In this document: positions 15,355-24,162 of the stretch, in pieces
How positions within the stretch are numbered: position 1 is the stretch's first letter
How the letters are laid out: each line of letters begins with the position of its first letter
Notes under the pieces: model-generated
The model's input: only the letters and a program-made list of their open reading frames with translations
What the model was told of the DNA's origin: nothing
The model's database searches: none
NCBI GenBank assembly: GCA_050949725.1
Contig: JBMNGH010000011.1
Span: 124,001-188,000 of the forward strand
From: JBMNGH01 sp050949725
GTDB taxonomy: Bacteria; Bacillota; Thermosediminibacteria; Thermosediminibacterales; Tepidanaerobacteraceae
DNA: 64,000 bases
Direction: 5' to 3'
Position numbers and translations under genes: made by a program

Positions 15355-16359
15355 CTAAAATGTTACCCTTAGCAGCTTGAGCACATTTGCTATTGGATTT
15401 ATTATTGATGCCTGGTCAGAGCCTGCAAAAAGAAGCCCTACAACGTCCATGTCGTCATTCACCACAATTGAACCGCTGTCACCAGGCTGTGCCATAGGGC
15501 CGGCCAACACCTGTTCGTGAAAAACGGCGTTTTCCATCGGGCCGATCATAACATTTAGCATTACATCAAGTGCGTTAATCTGATTCGCGGTAATACCGCT
15601 TGTTCGGCCGCTCTTTTTTACGTTCATCCCTATCTTCGGCTGCGTAACGGCTTTTGTCCTGCCGAGTTCAAATATATCGCCCACGATATAATCCGGTTTG
15701 ACAGGTTTGGCTACTGCTGCATCGATCAAATTATGTGATGTGTTTTTCTTGATAAAGTTTATTTTGTATTCGGGACGAATGATCCCCAAAACGCGATTGA
15801 GAAAACCCTCAGCACCTCTTGCAATCCGGCACTGAGGTTGAGACATGCTCTTTTTTATGGGAACAAACCTTTCAAGGTGCGCAATTACATCTGCTTCAGT
15901 CCCACCATCGTATACGCCAGGTTGTAATATAGGGTCACCGATTGCGGATTTGCCATCATTCCCGTCTGTGGCATTTGCCAGCACGTGATTGTTGGAGAGA
16001 ATGAGGGGCTCACCCGTCCTCGCATCGTTCACAAGGGCTCCAAATGTCCCTGCTGTAACCTTGTAATGTCCTATGCTCATCCCCGGCCTTGCCGGCCTGG
16101 CCTTTTCGGTTCGAAGTGCAAGGAGCTTTATCTCTCCAACTTCAATCACGTCAGTCGATATTTGCCCTAATGTCTTAGGTATTATGTCTCTCTTTTTCAG
16201 TGTCTCTTCAGGCAATTTCTTTTTAACAAGAACCATTATCGAAGGCTCGTTGGTCGACCTTCCGTTTACAATTTTGTAACCTACACCTACGCCCACAACA
16301 TTGTCAAAGTTTAGCAGCTTTTTGCTGTGTTTCCTAAGCAGGGTCCTGTATTTATCCAC
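15355..16359 (-). CDS. Trypsin-like serine protease without signal peptide
   Basis: This 334-residue protein carries a complete chymotrypsin-fold triad: H125 (LILSNNHVLAN), D213 (LIDAAVAKP) and S295 (AQPGDSGSIVV). It begins with a roughly 80-residue prodomain-like region containing NVVGVGVGYKI and SIMVLVKKKL, typical of bacterial proteins annotated as trypsin-like peptidases or nucleoside-binding-like. No signal peptide is visible, so it is either cytoplasmic (for example acting in the mother cell during sporulation) or exported by another route. The start is GTG with AAAGGGG about 12 bases upstream. It stands between the CAP gene and veg. Substrate unknown. Confidence 0.78.
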   Translation of the reverse strand: MDKYRTLLRKHSKKLLNFDNVVGVGVGYKIVNGRSTNEPSIMVLVKKKLPEETLKKRDIIPKTLGQISTDVIEVGEIKLLALRTEKARPARPGMSIGHYKVTAGTFGALVNDARTGEPLILSNNHVLANATDGNDGKSAIGDPILQPGVYDGGTEADVIAHLERFVPIKKSMSQPQCRIARGAEGFLNRVLGIIRPEYKINFIKKNTSHNLIDAAVAKPVKPDYIVGDIFELGRTKAVTQPKIGMNVKKSGRTSGITANQINALDVMLNVMIGPMENAVFHEQVLAGPMAQPGDSGSIVVNDDMDVVGLLFAGSDQASIINPIANVLKLLRVTF

Positions 16360-16542
16360 AATAGCATCATCCCCTTTCTTAAGTCCCTTTTATATATATA
16401 TTGGGGAATGATGCAAAAAGTGAATGTTTAACTTTAAATAAAAATTGTTTTTATATTAACCTCTACGAGCTCCCTAACAACTCGACAATATACTGCAAAT
16501 TGCAACGTGTGTTATAATACTTCGAATACAACTGAATAATCA

Positions 16543-16569
16543 ACAAAAAAAATAACCCTGTGTTCAGGG
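16543..16569 (-). terminator. Intrinsic terminator of veg
   Basis: On the minus strand CCCTG, loop AACA, CAGGG (16556-16569) is followed by TTATTTTTTTTG, abutting the veg stop codon. Confidence 0.8.
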
Positions 16570-16848
16570 CTATAAAGTGCCGGATTTTGCTTGGGGTTCA
16601 TCATTTACATTGCATAGTGTAAGTTCGACCGTTTCAGTCAATATGTCAGAATAACTATATGATATTCGACGCACGAAGTCAGGAGATTCCGTAACCTTTA
16701 CGATGAAGATATCCGGATAGACTTTCTCTAAAATACCCTTTTTTTCAAAGGTTTTTTTACGTCCACGGTTGGCCTTAAGCTTCACCGTCTTCCCTACATA
16801 TGATTCCACATCTTTGCGGATCTTGCAAAGAGCATCAACTGAAGCCAT
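16570..16848 (-). CDS. veg: Veg family protein
   Basis: This 92-residue protein begins MASVDALCKIRKDVESYVG and has VKLKANRGRKKTFEKKGILE, the Veg signature. Veg is a small, highly transcribed cytoplasmic protein linked to biofilm matrix expression in Bacillus subtilis through the SinR pathway; a direct mechanism is not established. The ATG at 16848 is preceded by GAGGTGAGG; an in-frame upstream codon is rejected because it lies before this site. It has a near-perfect promoter, consistent with the very strong veg promoter known in Bacillus. Confidence 0.93.
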   Translation of the reverse strand: MASVDALCKIRKDVESYVGKTVKLKANRGRKKTFEKKGILEKVYPDIFIVKVTESPDFVRRISYSYSDILTETVELTLCNVNDEPQAKSGTL

Positions 16849-16884
16849 TAACCTCACCTCTTTAAAATACAAAATACAATATTT

Positions 16885-16913
16885 ATTATATCATCCAAGA
16901 GGTGTAAAGTCAA
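16885..16913 (-). promoter_or_regulatory. Strong promoter of veg
   Basis: On the minus strand TTGACT (16908-16913) and TATAAT (16885-16890) are 17 bases apart. Confidence 0.8.
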
Positions 16914-17002
16914 ATATCATTTTATTTTAGCAAGCAAAAAAGATTTTGTCAATCACCTGATTATAAAAAAACGGGCCATAACCTGATTAGGAGAAGATAG
17001 AT

Positions 17003-18430
17003 TTATTCCTGATAATATTCCTCAAGCCCATTAAGTATCGCTTTAGCGGCTTTATACCTAAAACTAGGTTCTGACAACAGTCGCTCTTCTTCTGGGTTGC
17101 TCAAAAATGCTATGTTTACTAGAATTGATGGGTTATTCGTCTCCCTCAAGACAAACAAATCCGCTCCTTTTACGCCTAAATCTTCGAGGGAAAGCATAGA
17201 GATCAACTGGGAATGAATACGTTCTGCTGCCCTTTTACCCTCGATATCCCCTGGATAATAAAATGTCTCCGACCCGCACATACTTTCATCTGAAAAAACA
17301 TTCTGATGGATGCTTATGGTGATATCTGGTTTAAGCTCATTTGATATCTTAACCCTTTCAGAAAGGCTCACAAATTCATTTTTATCACGTGTTAAATATG
17401 TTTTTGCTCCACTTTTTTCAAGCTCTTTTGCAAGGAGTTTTGCTATTTCAAGGTTTACATATCCTTCTGAAAGACCCATCGGCCCAGCGCTTCCACTCTC
17501 CCCGCCATCACCAGGATCCACCACAATTGACTTACCCTTAAAAGGCTTTGCCGATGTGGGTTTTTCCATCTTTATTAAATTGACTCCTGTAAAATAAAAC
17601 TTTAGTATCTCATCAACTGGAAAACCCAAAAGGGCCATGCCTCGAGCACCATATTGGCACATCCCCAGACCGTTGCCATGTCCCATGACATCTAAGGAAA
17701 TTCCTGAAACCCTCCAGGAAAACTTTGTGGAAGGTAAGGAGAGGAGATTCCTCACCTCATCTCCGTCAAACTTCATGTCCCCGATCGTAATTTTTTTAAC
17801 CCTTCCTGATGCCGTGGTTTTTATTCCCTGAATGAGTCCGGGTATCTCGTTCTGGTCTGTACGGTTGTCGTCAAAATTTATCGCAAGTTTTTTCTTGAAT
17901 TGCCTTGTAGAAAAATTGAGTTGTGTCTTCCAGTAAGGAGAATCCTTGCAGTATATGCACTCAACCCTCCTAAGATAACTGACTTTGTTGCCCCATACGT
18001 TTTCCGAGTCTTCGGTACATCCTCCGCAAGCCCAATGGTAAACGGCTTCAACGGGTTTTTCATTGTAAACCAGAATTATTTCAGATATTTCACTTACAGC
18101 CTCCCTGATTTTTTTGGTGTACTCCTCGTAGCGACTTCCCCATAGTTTTTGTCTTTCTTCCACATCTATAAATCCCTGGCAGTGAAGGGGATCGCTACAT
18201 ATATCAAAACCCGGTTGTCGTTTGCAACCCCCTCCGCCAAAAACACCCATTCGCTTCACTGCAAGTGTCCTGCAGCATATTGCCTGTGCCTTAAGTGCCT
18301 CTTCTGGAAACTCCGGTGGCATTGCGGCAGCTACCGCACCTATGACGTAATCTTCCAAATCTAGTATTTGGGCCTCTTGTTTTTGTGTATTGTAAAGTTT
18401 AATAGTGAGAGCCTCAAAATCTTCGTTCAT
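17003..18430 (-). CDS. SpoIID-domain protein fused to a degenerate N-acetylmuramoyl-L-alanine amidase domain
   Basis: This 475-residue two-domain protein has an N-terminal SpoIID domain (about 10-290). It shows MPPEFPEEALKAQAICCRT with the likely catalytic Glu44, the metal-site segment HWACGGCTEDSENVWG and the conserved HGNGLGMCQYGARGMAL. SpoIID is a lytic transglycosylase for engulfment. The C-terminal Amidase_3 domain (about 300-475) keeps the Glu and His ligands (VNLEIAKLL; ISIHQN), but the first zinc ligand in DPGHGG is Asp308 (DPGDGG) and the catalytic Glu of LVEIGFLSN is Asn439. The amidase half is therefore probably a wall-binding pseudoenzyme. I chose the ATG at 18430, after GGATGGTG; no signal peptide is visible. 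It follows yabG by 16 bases. Confidence 0.83.
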   Translation of the reverse strand: MNEDFEALTIKLYNTQKQEAQILDLEDYVIGAVAAAMPPEFPEEALKAQAICCRTLAVKRMGVFGGGGCKRQPGFDICSDPLHCQGFIDVEERQKLWGSRYEEYTKKIREAVSEISEIILVYNEKPVEAVYHWACGGCTEDSENVWGNKVSYLRRVECIYCKDSPYWKTQLNFSTRQFKKKLAINFDDNRTDQNEIPGLIQGIKTTASGRVKKITIGDMKFDGDEVRNLLSLPSTKFSWRVSGISLDVMGHGNGLGMCQYGARGMALLGFPVDEILKFYFTGVNLIKMEKPTSAKPFKGKSIVVDPGDGGESGSAGPMGLSEGYVNLEIAKLLAKELEKSGAKTYLTRDKNEFVSLSERVKISNELKPDITISIHQNVFSDESMCGSETFYYPGDIEGKRAAERIHSQLISMLSLEDLGVKGADLFVLRETNNPSILVNIAFLSNPEEERLLSEPSFRYKAAKAILNGLEEYYQE

Positions 18431-18446
18431 GGTATCACCATCCTGC

Positions 18447-19310
18447 TTATTCATACGGCGAACGGGGTAACCCCTCCCTAAGCTTGCCTCGCGTCTCAAC
18501 ACCACCGATGCCTTTTATTCCCGTGATTGTTGATTCTATTACATCTTTTGCTGAAACTATTTTATTAATTGGCGTAAATGCTACCTTTTCTATTATGAAG
18601 ACTGGGTCAAGAGCGTGAATGAAAACCCTGTGAGGAGAACTTGCAAAATTTGCTCCTGCCTTTAAGATTTCTTCATAATAAGACTGGCACGCCCCGGCGA
18701 AAATTACCAGGTCATCCCGGGATGGTTCGTATTTTCTTGCATTCCTTACTGTATCGATAAAATACTTTGAATTTCTATAGCTCTGTACATTGTTAAAGTT
18801 TCTCTGATTTTTCAGCAGGCCGTCGTGACCCGTTATAACTAATATGTCCGGGTTATATTCGAGCAGCAACCCCTGTATTTTTTTCGGTTGCTCTTTTTCT
18901 GGAATGTTTATCCCATGGGCTTTAATGTCCAGTTGCTTATACGTATTCATGCACAGCCCTAAATATTCGTCGTCACCATCTATATGGAGAACCATCCCCG
19001 GTACATCAAAAAAACCGTTTCCTTCCTGAGGATCACTCCTTGTAAACCGCCTTTTCTTTTCAAGTTCTCTCCTATAAAAAATGCGTTCCATTGATTCGTT
19101 GCTCTGCTTAATATAAGCCTTTTTATAATCGCGAACCTCAGATGGGGATGGAAGGATAAGATCGCTAATCGGCGCATCGGCAAGGACCCTTATGTTAAGG
19201 CCTTTTAAAGTAGCATGCTGTTTTTCTTCACATAGCTCTACAACCTTAAAAAAAACATCTCTGGAATAAGAAATCCGAGTTACTATATCACCAATTTTAA
19301 TCCTTGCCAC
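18447..19310 (-). CDS. yabG: Sporulation-specific protease YabG
   Basis: This 287-residue protein matches YabG from the N-terminal IKIGDIVTRISYSRDVFFKV (an SH3-like region) to the protease part with LHIDGDDEYLGLCMN, DILVITGHDGLL and VIFAGACQSYYEEIL. The last two hold the His and Cys expected to be catalytic. YabG trims coat and germination proteins in the mother cell late in sporulation. The GTG start has AGGAG about 6 bases upstream. It heads a two-gene unit with the SpoIID-amidase protein and diverges from the glycosyltransferase gene. Synteny rsmA-yabG-veg is conserved. Confidence 0.95.
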   Translation of the reverse strand: MARIKIGDIVTRISYSRDVFFKVVELCEEKQHATLKGLNIRVLADAPISDLILPSPSEVRDYKKAYIKQSNESMERIFYRRELEKKRRFTRSDPQEGNGFFDVPGMVLHIDGDDEYLGLCMNTYKQLDIKAHGINIPEKEQPKKIQGLLLEYNPDILVITGHDGLLKNQRNFNNVQSYRNSKYFIDTVRNARKYEPSRDDLVIFAGACQSYYEEILKAGANFASSPHRVFIHALDPVFIIEKVAFTPINKIVSAKDVIESTITGIKGIGGVETRGKLREGLPRSPYE

Positions 19311-19414
19311 TTAGTCTCCTCCCCTCTTCCATAATATTTCACCCCTTGCGGGTATATTACATAATATGAAACTAACATCAGTGATGTGAGCATGAATACA
19401 CCGAGGTGGAAAAA

Positions 19415-20206
19415 ATGGATATGGTCGTTGTTCCAGCCAAAGATGAGGAGGGAAGAATTCACAAGGTTCTGAAAACTCTTCAGAAATCTTTTGTACAAAA
19501 AATAATCGTCGTCGTAAATGGCTCAAGTGACAACACAATGAGGGAAATAAAAGCTTTGAAAATGCCTCAGACCGAAATATTGTTCTTTCGACAGGGATTA
19601 GGTATAGATGTGCCTAGGGCAGTGGGAGCGTTCCACGCTTTCAAAACAGGGGCAAAAACAGTTGCATTTGTGGACGGAGATATGATAGGAAATATTGCCA
19701 GTCATGTAAATGATCTGATCTATTCTGTTAAAAAAGGCACTGACCTGGCATTGACAAATTGTTATCCAGTCATTACCTACAGCAACGCTCTGACGGAACA
19801 GATATTACTCTTTAGGGCATTGCTAAATGTGAACTTGGGAATATATAATGTAATAGGAGTTGCATCTCCATCCCACGGCCCGCACGCCGTATCACGAAAA
19901 CTCTTGGAGTTGATAGATTTTAAATATTTTGGGGTCCCGCCGTTGGTACTTTCGTTTGCAGTCAAAAATAAACTGACCGTAAAAGTCTCTACAACAATTC
20001 CTCAAAGCCAGCTCGGTTCAACACTCAGAGACCATATACACGCTAGCAAAATCTGTGACACGATCATCGGCGACACCCTTGAAGCCCTCAATTACTTTTT
20101 TGATAAACCCAAAAGCCGGCGCTATCTGTACAGGGAATTTCAGGGGTATAATCCGGAAAGAAGGTTCGATATACTAGAAAATATTATATGTAGAGGAGTA
20201 ATATAA
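19415..20206 (+). CDS. Family 2 glycosyltransferase
   Basis: This 263-residue cytoplasmic enzyme begins MDMVVVPAKDEEGRIHKVLK and has IIVVVNGSSDNT and the metal-binding motif VAFVDGDM (the DxD-type site), so a GT-A fold nucleotide-sugar transferase is clear. No membrane span is obvious. I use the ATG at 19415, 5 bases after GAGGTGG, rather than the GTG inside that site. It is divergent from yabG with a gap of about 100 bases, which raises the possibility of sporulation control, but no sigma-specific promoter is convincing. Acceptor unknown. Confidence 0.82.
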   Translation: MDMVVVPAKDEEGRIHKVLKTLQKSFVQKIIVVVNGSSDNTMREIKALKMPQTEILFFRQGLGIDVPRAVGAFHAFKTGAKTVAFVDGDMIGNIASHVNDLIYSVKKGTDLALTNCYPVITYSNALTEQILLFRALLNVNLGIYNVIGVASPSHGPHAVSRKLLELIDFKYFGVPPLVLSFAVKNKLTVKVSTTIPQSQLGSTLRDHIHASKICDTIIGDTLEALNYFFDKPKSRRYLYREFQGYNPERRFDILENIICRGVI

Positions 20207-20315
20207 GGCAATTACTTTTATCTACAGATTGCGATTACCATCAAAAACAAAGATGTTTAAGCTATTAACATAGTTTAATCTTACATCTTGCAGTCAAACG
20301 ATTTGAGATATGAAA

Positions 20316-20357
20316 GGAGCATCGCTCACTATTAATAAAGTAGGTTCACGATGCTCC
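20316..20357. terminator. Convergent-gene hairpin, probable bidirectional terminator
   Basis: GGAGCATCG (20316-20324) and CGATGCTCC (20349-20357) form a nine-pair stem with a 24-base loop between two convergent genes. The T-rich tail is weak in both directions (CTTATG on the plus strand, TTTCATATC on the minus). Confidence 0.45.
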
Positions 20358-20404
20358 CTTATGTTCACAATCTAATGTTTTCAATGTAATACTATCCCTG
20401 CTTT

Positions 20405-20875
20405 TTATTTCGTGTACCTGTCGGCGACTTTTGTGGCGCCACAAGCATCTGGCTTTATTTTTACGGTAAAACCGCTTCCCATGACCCACCCGACAACCTC
20501 GCGGATGAGTTCTTTTGTATCTCCATTTTGCCCGATATCGACATGGATTTCCACATCCATATCTTTGTAACCGGTTTTGCTAAATTCGTCTTTGAGTCTC
20601 GCAACAGCCTCTAATGAAAGAGATGTTTCTGTAAATATTTTGTGTCTGAGACTTTTTACAAGAGACATGTATTTCCTGCGATAGTAATAACGTGCTCCTT
20701 TGCCCACCCTATGCACTATTATTGCTGTAACAAAGCAGGCGACATTCCTTACCTGAGAATCGGTGCCGATAATGAGCTTATACTCTGCAGATGGGTCTTC
20801 CTCCAAAAAACCTAGTATATCTGTCGTAACTTCTGAGATCGGCATTCTACCCCTTGTCGGGTTTACAAAATACAT
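20405..20875 (-). CDS. YkuK/DUF458 family protein, RNase H-like fold
   Basis: This 156-residue protein has IIGTDSQVRNVACFVTAIIVHRVGKG, SLEAVARLKDEF and VEIHVDIGQNGDTKELIREVVGWV, the DUF458 signature. The acidic positions in GTDSQ and VDIGQ resemble the RNase H-like metal site, and the family is named for that fold, but an activity has not been shown to my knowledge. The ATG follows GGATGTGA. It lies between rsmA and the convergent glycosyltransferase gene. Confidence 0.85.
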   Translation of the reverse strand: MYFVNPTRGRMPISEVTTDILGFLEEDPSAEYKLIIGTDSQVRNVACFVTAIIVHRVGKGARYYYRRKYMSLVKSLRHKIFTETSLSLEAVARLKDEFSKTGYKDMDVEIHVDIGQNGDTKELIREVVGWVMGSGFTVKIKPDACGATKVADRYTK

Positions 20876-20907
20876 TTAGGTCACATCCTTGATGGAAAAG
20901 TATGTAA

Positions 20908-21834
20908 CTAACTCCTTTTATCAATGTTATTTAGAGACGCCAACTGCATGGTGATGCGAGCAAATTCGGTTAAGGAAAGCGTCTCAGCTCTTCTTCCGGG
21001 ATGTATTCGAGCATTTTCAAGGGCCCTCTCAATGTCATCTGATTGTATTCCCTTAACCTTCAACCGGTTTTTAAGGGTGTTTTTTATTATTTTTCTTCTC
21101 TCTCCGAAAGCCGCCTTCACAACCGCAAAAAACAATGATTCATCCTCAAGCAGAACCTTAGGTTCTTTCCTTATTTCTAATTTTATTACAGATGAATCAA
21201 CTTTAGGAGGGGGCATAAAGGACATTTTGCCAACAGGGCATATTATATTAACATCGCAATAAAGCTGAACAGCTATCGACAATATTCCGTATTCCTTGCC
21301 TCCAGGTAAAGCGACAATTCTGTCGCCCACCTCTTTTTGAACCATCAAAACCGCAACATTGAACAGGTTACGATTTTGGATGATGTTCATGATTATGGGG
21401 CTTGTTATATAATAAGGCAAATTTGCGACCACTTTTAGGTATTTATCTGTTGTTTTATGCTTTATATTATCTAAATTTAATTTTAACACATCTCCATTGA
21501 TTATACAAACATTTTTGAAATCTCTGGTTAATTCAACCAAAATGGGTATCATTTTCTCATCTTTTTCTACTGCAAAAACCCGACCTGCCTTTTCGCACAA
21601 ATGCCTTGTCATCACTCCCAAACCGGGGCCTATTTCAAGGACAGTATCGTTTTTATTCAGTTCGGCTGCATCGATCATTTTAAAAATGGGTGTTTCGTCG
21701 ATCAAAAAGTGCTGGCCTAACCTTTTCTTCGGTCTGATCCCATGCCTTTTCATCATTTGTTTTATATCCAAGAAAAGCCCCTCCGTATTTCGAAGTTTTT
21801 TGCAAAAATCTGTTTGCTCGTAAAGTATTTTCAT
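20908..21834 (-). CDS. rsmA: 16S rRNA (adenine1518-N6/adenine1519-N6)-dimethyltransferase
   Basis: This 308-residue KsgA enzyme dimethylates two adjacent adenines in the 3' hairpin of 16S rRNA. Motifs are RPKKRLGQHFLIDE (about 35-48), the SAM-binding VLEIGPGLGVMTRHLC, and the catalytic NLPYYITSPI. The N-terminus is about 20 residues longer than in Bacillus. In many Firmicutes rnmV and yabE separate tatD and rsmA; both are missing here, replaced by a radical SAM gene. Confidence 0.96.
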   Translation of the reverse strand: MKILYEQTDFCKKLRNTEGLFLDIKQMMKRHGIRPKKRLGQHFLIDETPIFKMIDAAELNKNDTVLEIGPGLGVMTRHLCEKAGRVFAVEKDEKMIPILVELTRDFKNVCIINGDVLKLNLDNIKHKTTDKYLKVVANLPYYITSPIIMNIIQNRNLFNVAVLMVQKEVGDRIVALPGGKEYGILSIAVQLYCDVNIICPVGKMSFMPPPKVDSSVIKLEIRKEPKVLLEDESLFFAVVKAAFGERRKIIKNTLKNRLKVKGIQSDDIERALENARIHPGRRAETLSLTEFARITMQLASLNNIDKRS

Positions 21835-21871
21835 TTAACAATTTCTCATTAAATAGTATAAAAAATACTTA

Positions 21872-21896
21872 CAAAAAAAGATAGGTAACCCCTATC
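21872..21896 (-). terminator. Intrinsic terminator after the radical SAM gene
   Basis: On the minus strand GATAGG, loop GGTTA, CCTATC (21880-21896) is followed by TTTTTTTG. Confidence 0.75.
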
Positions 21897-21931
21897 CCAA
21901 TTATCTCTTTATCTTATTTTATCTTCTTGCA

Positions 21932-22522
21932 TCATTGTTTATAATAACTTCTAACCCTGAGCTCTACTCCGAGTTCGTCTGCAAGCTTCCGGCATTTTCC
22001 TATGTCTATGTCCGGCAGCTCCACAACAGACAGGACAACCCTCGGAATATAATTTCTGCATTTTCTGGCAAATTCCAGTATGGAGTAAAACGCTTCCTCC
22101 CCGTATTCGGAATGACATATCTCATTGTATTTTCCAGCATTCTCAGCGTTTAGGCTGATACACATTACATCCACGAGACCCTTAAACTGGGGCGTCACAT
22201 CTTCACCATAAATCAAATTTGCCTGTCCGTTTGTGTTTATGCGTATTGGCGTATTTGGGTAATTATTCTTTATGTGTCTTGCTACATCAATAACGACCTG
22301 TAGACGCATTAATGGTTCTCCGTAACCACAGAAAACAACCTCTTTGTATTCAGAAGGATCACCTATTTCCTCGAGGATTTCTCCTGTTGTAGGTTCTTTT
22401 TCAAGCCATAGATTATATCCTCCTACACCCTCGCCGTACTGTCTGAGGCAAAACCCACATTTATTAGTGCATCTGTTCGAAATGTTAAGATAAAGAGAAT
22501 TCCCTAATTTGTATGCAATCAT
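21932..22522 (-). CDS. TatD-associated radical SAM protein
   Basis: This 196-residue radical SAM protein has the cluster motif C18-x3-C22-x2-C25 (NRCTNKCGFCLRQYG), then FCGYGEPLMR (the GGE-like SAM contact) and RINTNGQANL. It matches the short family that is found beside tatD. Only a single 4Fe-4S site and no SPASM-type tail are visible. Its substrate is unknown; context suggests nucleic acid or peptide repair. The ATG at 22522 is preceded by GGATGGTG. It lies about 230 bases downstream of tatD and ahead of rsmA. Confidence 0.85.
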   Translation of the reverse strand: MIAYKLGNSLYLNISNRCTNKCGFCLRQYGEGVGGYNLWLEKEPTTGEILEEIGDPSEYKEVVFCGYGEPLMRLQVVIDVARHIKNNYPNTPIRINTNGQANLIYGEDVTPQFKGLVDVMCISLNAENAGKYNEICHSEYGEEAFYSILEFARKCRNYIPRVVLSVVELPDIDIGKCRKLADELGVELRVRSYYKQ

Positions 22523-22748
22523 AAACAGCACCATCCATCAAAACTAGATAGTTACACACAACGTTATTATTTTAACACAACTGCTTTTAAATGGCAATGC
22601 TTACTGCTCTTTTTTAAAGCCGATACTTGCAGACAATCCAATATAATGTAACCAAAGAAGGTCTACGAGTAAGCATATGGCATAACCTGACATTCTATAA
22701 TTATATATAAATATAAGAAACTGGGACTTTGTGCTAATATTCAGGGCT

Positions 22749-23510
22749 TCATATTGGCAGATTAAAGAGTCTTTTTGCATTCTCGTAAACGGCAGCCTGA
22801 ACGACTTCATAAGAAAGCCTCTTAAGATCTGCAAGTGATTGTGCAACAAGCTTAACCATCGTAGGGTCGTTTCTCTTACCTCGAAAAGGCTCTGGTGTTA
22901 GATATGGACAATCTGTCTCGAGCAAGATCTTTTCAAGTGGAATATTGGCAGCTGTTACCTTTGGCCTTTTTGCATTTTTAAAAGTAATCGGCCCCCCAAA
23001 TGAGAAGTAGAACCCGAATTTGATAAGCTCTTTAGCCATATCCATACTACCTGAGAAACAGTGCATCAATCCCCTCTTTATGCCTGATTTTTTTAGCATG
23101 TCAACAGTATCCTGATGCGCTTCCCTGTCGTGGATCACAACAGGCATGTCCAGCTGTTTTGCAAGCTCCAGCTGCTCCCAAAAAATTCTTTTCTGCGTAG
23201 GCCTGTCAGAAAAGTCATAGTGGTAGTCAAGACCTATTTCGCCTATTGCAATAACCTTAGGGTTTTCGGCAAGCTCCCTTAAAGTATCTATATAATCTTC
23301 CGGGACCCCTTTTGCCTCGTGTGGGTGAACACCGACACAAGCATATATAAAATCGTGCTCTTCTGCAAGCTCAATAGAAAACCTGCTGGTAGGTATATCT
23401 GAGCCTGCATTTATAACCACGATATTTTGTTCCTGGATTTTTTTTATCACATCCTCCCGGTCTTTCGAAAACCTCTTGTCATCAAGGTGTGCATGGACAT
23501 CTATGAGCAT
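22749..23510 (-). CDS. tatD: TatD family metal-dependent deoxyribonuclease
   Basis: This 253-residue TIM-barrel hydrolase has the metal ligands in LIDVHAHLDDKRF, GEIGLDYHYDF, VIHDREAH, LMHCFSGS and LETDCPYLTPEPFRG. TatD proteins are 3'-5' exonucleases implicated in DNA repair and degradation. GAGGTGAGG lies just before the ATG. It is 76 bases downstream of iorB, in the conserved metG-tatD-rsmA neighbourhood that the ior and buk genes interrupt. Confidence 0.93.
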   Translation of the reverse strand: MLIDVHAHLDDKRFSKDREDVIKKIQEQNIVVINAGSDIPTSRFSIELAEEHDFIYACVGVHPHEAKGVPEDYIDTLRELAENPKVIAIGEIGLDYHYDFSDRPTQKRIFWEQLELAKQLDMPVVIHDREAHQDTVDMLKKSGIKRGLMHCFSGSMDMAKELIKFGFYFSFGGPITFKNAKRPKVTAANIPLEKILLETDCPYLTPEPFRGKRNDPTMVKLVAQSLADLKRLSYEVVQAAVYENAKRLFNLPI

Positions 23511-23586
23511 ATAGCCTCACCTCTCGATTGTTTTAAAGTTTGGTCACTGCAAAATATGCTATTACTGCAAATAATTCAAGTGAATA

Positions 23587-24159
23587 CTAGATACTCTCTA
23601 AACCTGCATTAAATGCCATAATATTGATCTCATGCAATCTTTTGGGGAGAAATTCCTTGATGATATGTGACCAGTCAAGCTTTTGAACACCAAGTGTTTT
23701 TACGATTGCGCCAAGGATTACCATGTTTTGTGTCCTGACATTGCCGAGTCTTTCGGCAATTCTCGCAGCGTCTATGAGCACAGAGTTCTCAACAGATGAT
23801 TTTAGCTTCTCGATTACACCTTCGGGGTATCTGTCAATACCCGTCAAAACAGAAGGTGGGTAAATCTCATAATCGTTTACCAAAACCGTCCCGCCTTTTT
23901 TAAGGTAACAGAGGTACCTCAGTGCTTCTATTTTTTCAAATGCGACAAGCAAATCCGCATCTGCGGTAGATATCACTGGAGAATAAACCTTATCGCCAAA
24001 CCTGATCTGTGTATTGACACTCCCTCCCCTTTGTGACATGCCATGAATTTCCGACATTTTAACATCATAACAGCATCTGACTAGCCCTTCAGACAGAATC
24101 TTTGAGGTGAGAATTGTACCTTGACCGCCAACTCCCACAAGCATCAGGCTTTTTAACAT
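23587..24159 (-). CDS. iorB: Indolepyruvate ferredoxin oxidoreductase, beta subunit
   Basis: This 190-residue gamma-type domain of a ketoacid oxidoreductase begins LKSLMLVGVGGQGTILTSKILSE and has SEIHGMSQRGGSVNTQIRFG, typical of IorB. It pairs with IorA to convert aryl pyruvates to aryl-CoA, CO2 and reduced ferredoxin. It follows iorA by three bases, so the two are translationally linked. The upstream ptb and buk would capture the acyl-CoA energy as ATP. Confidence 0.93.
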   Translation of the reverse strand: MLKSLMLVGVGGQGTILTSKILSEGLVRCCYDVKMSEIHGMSQRGGSVNTQIRFGDKVYSPVISTADADLLVAFEKIEALRYLCYLKKGGTVLVNDYEIYPPSVLTGIDRYPEGVIEKLKSSVENSVLIDAARIAERLGNVRTQNMVILGAIVKTLGVQKLDWSHIIKEFLPKRLHEINIMAFNAGLESI

Positions 24160-24162
24160 GTT

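Noticed and set aside
20316..20357. Large-loop inverted repeat considered as an attachment site or RNA gene
   Set aside because: It lies between convergent genes and is best explained as a terminator, though the T-tracts are weak.
22601..22849. 82-residue minus-strand ORF at the end of tatD
   Set aside because: It overlaps the tatD C-terminus in another frame and has no recognisable sequence.
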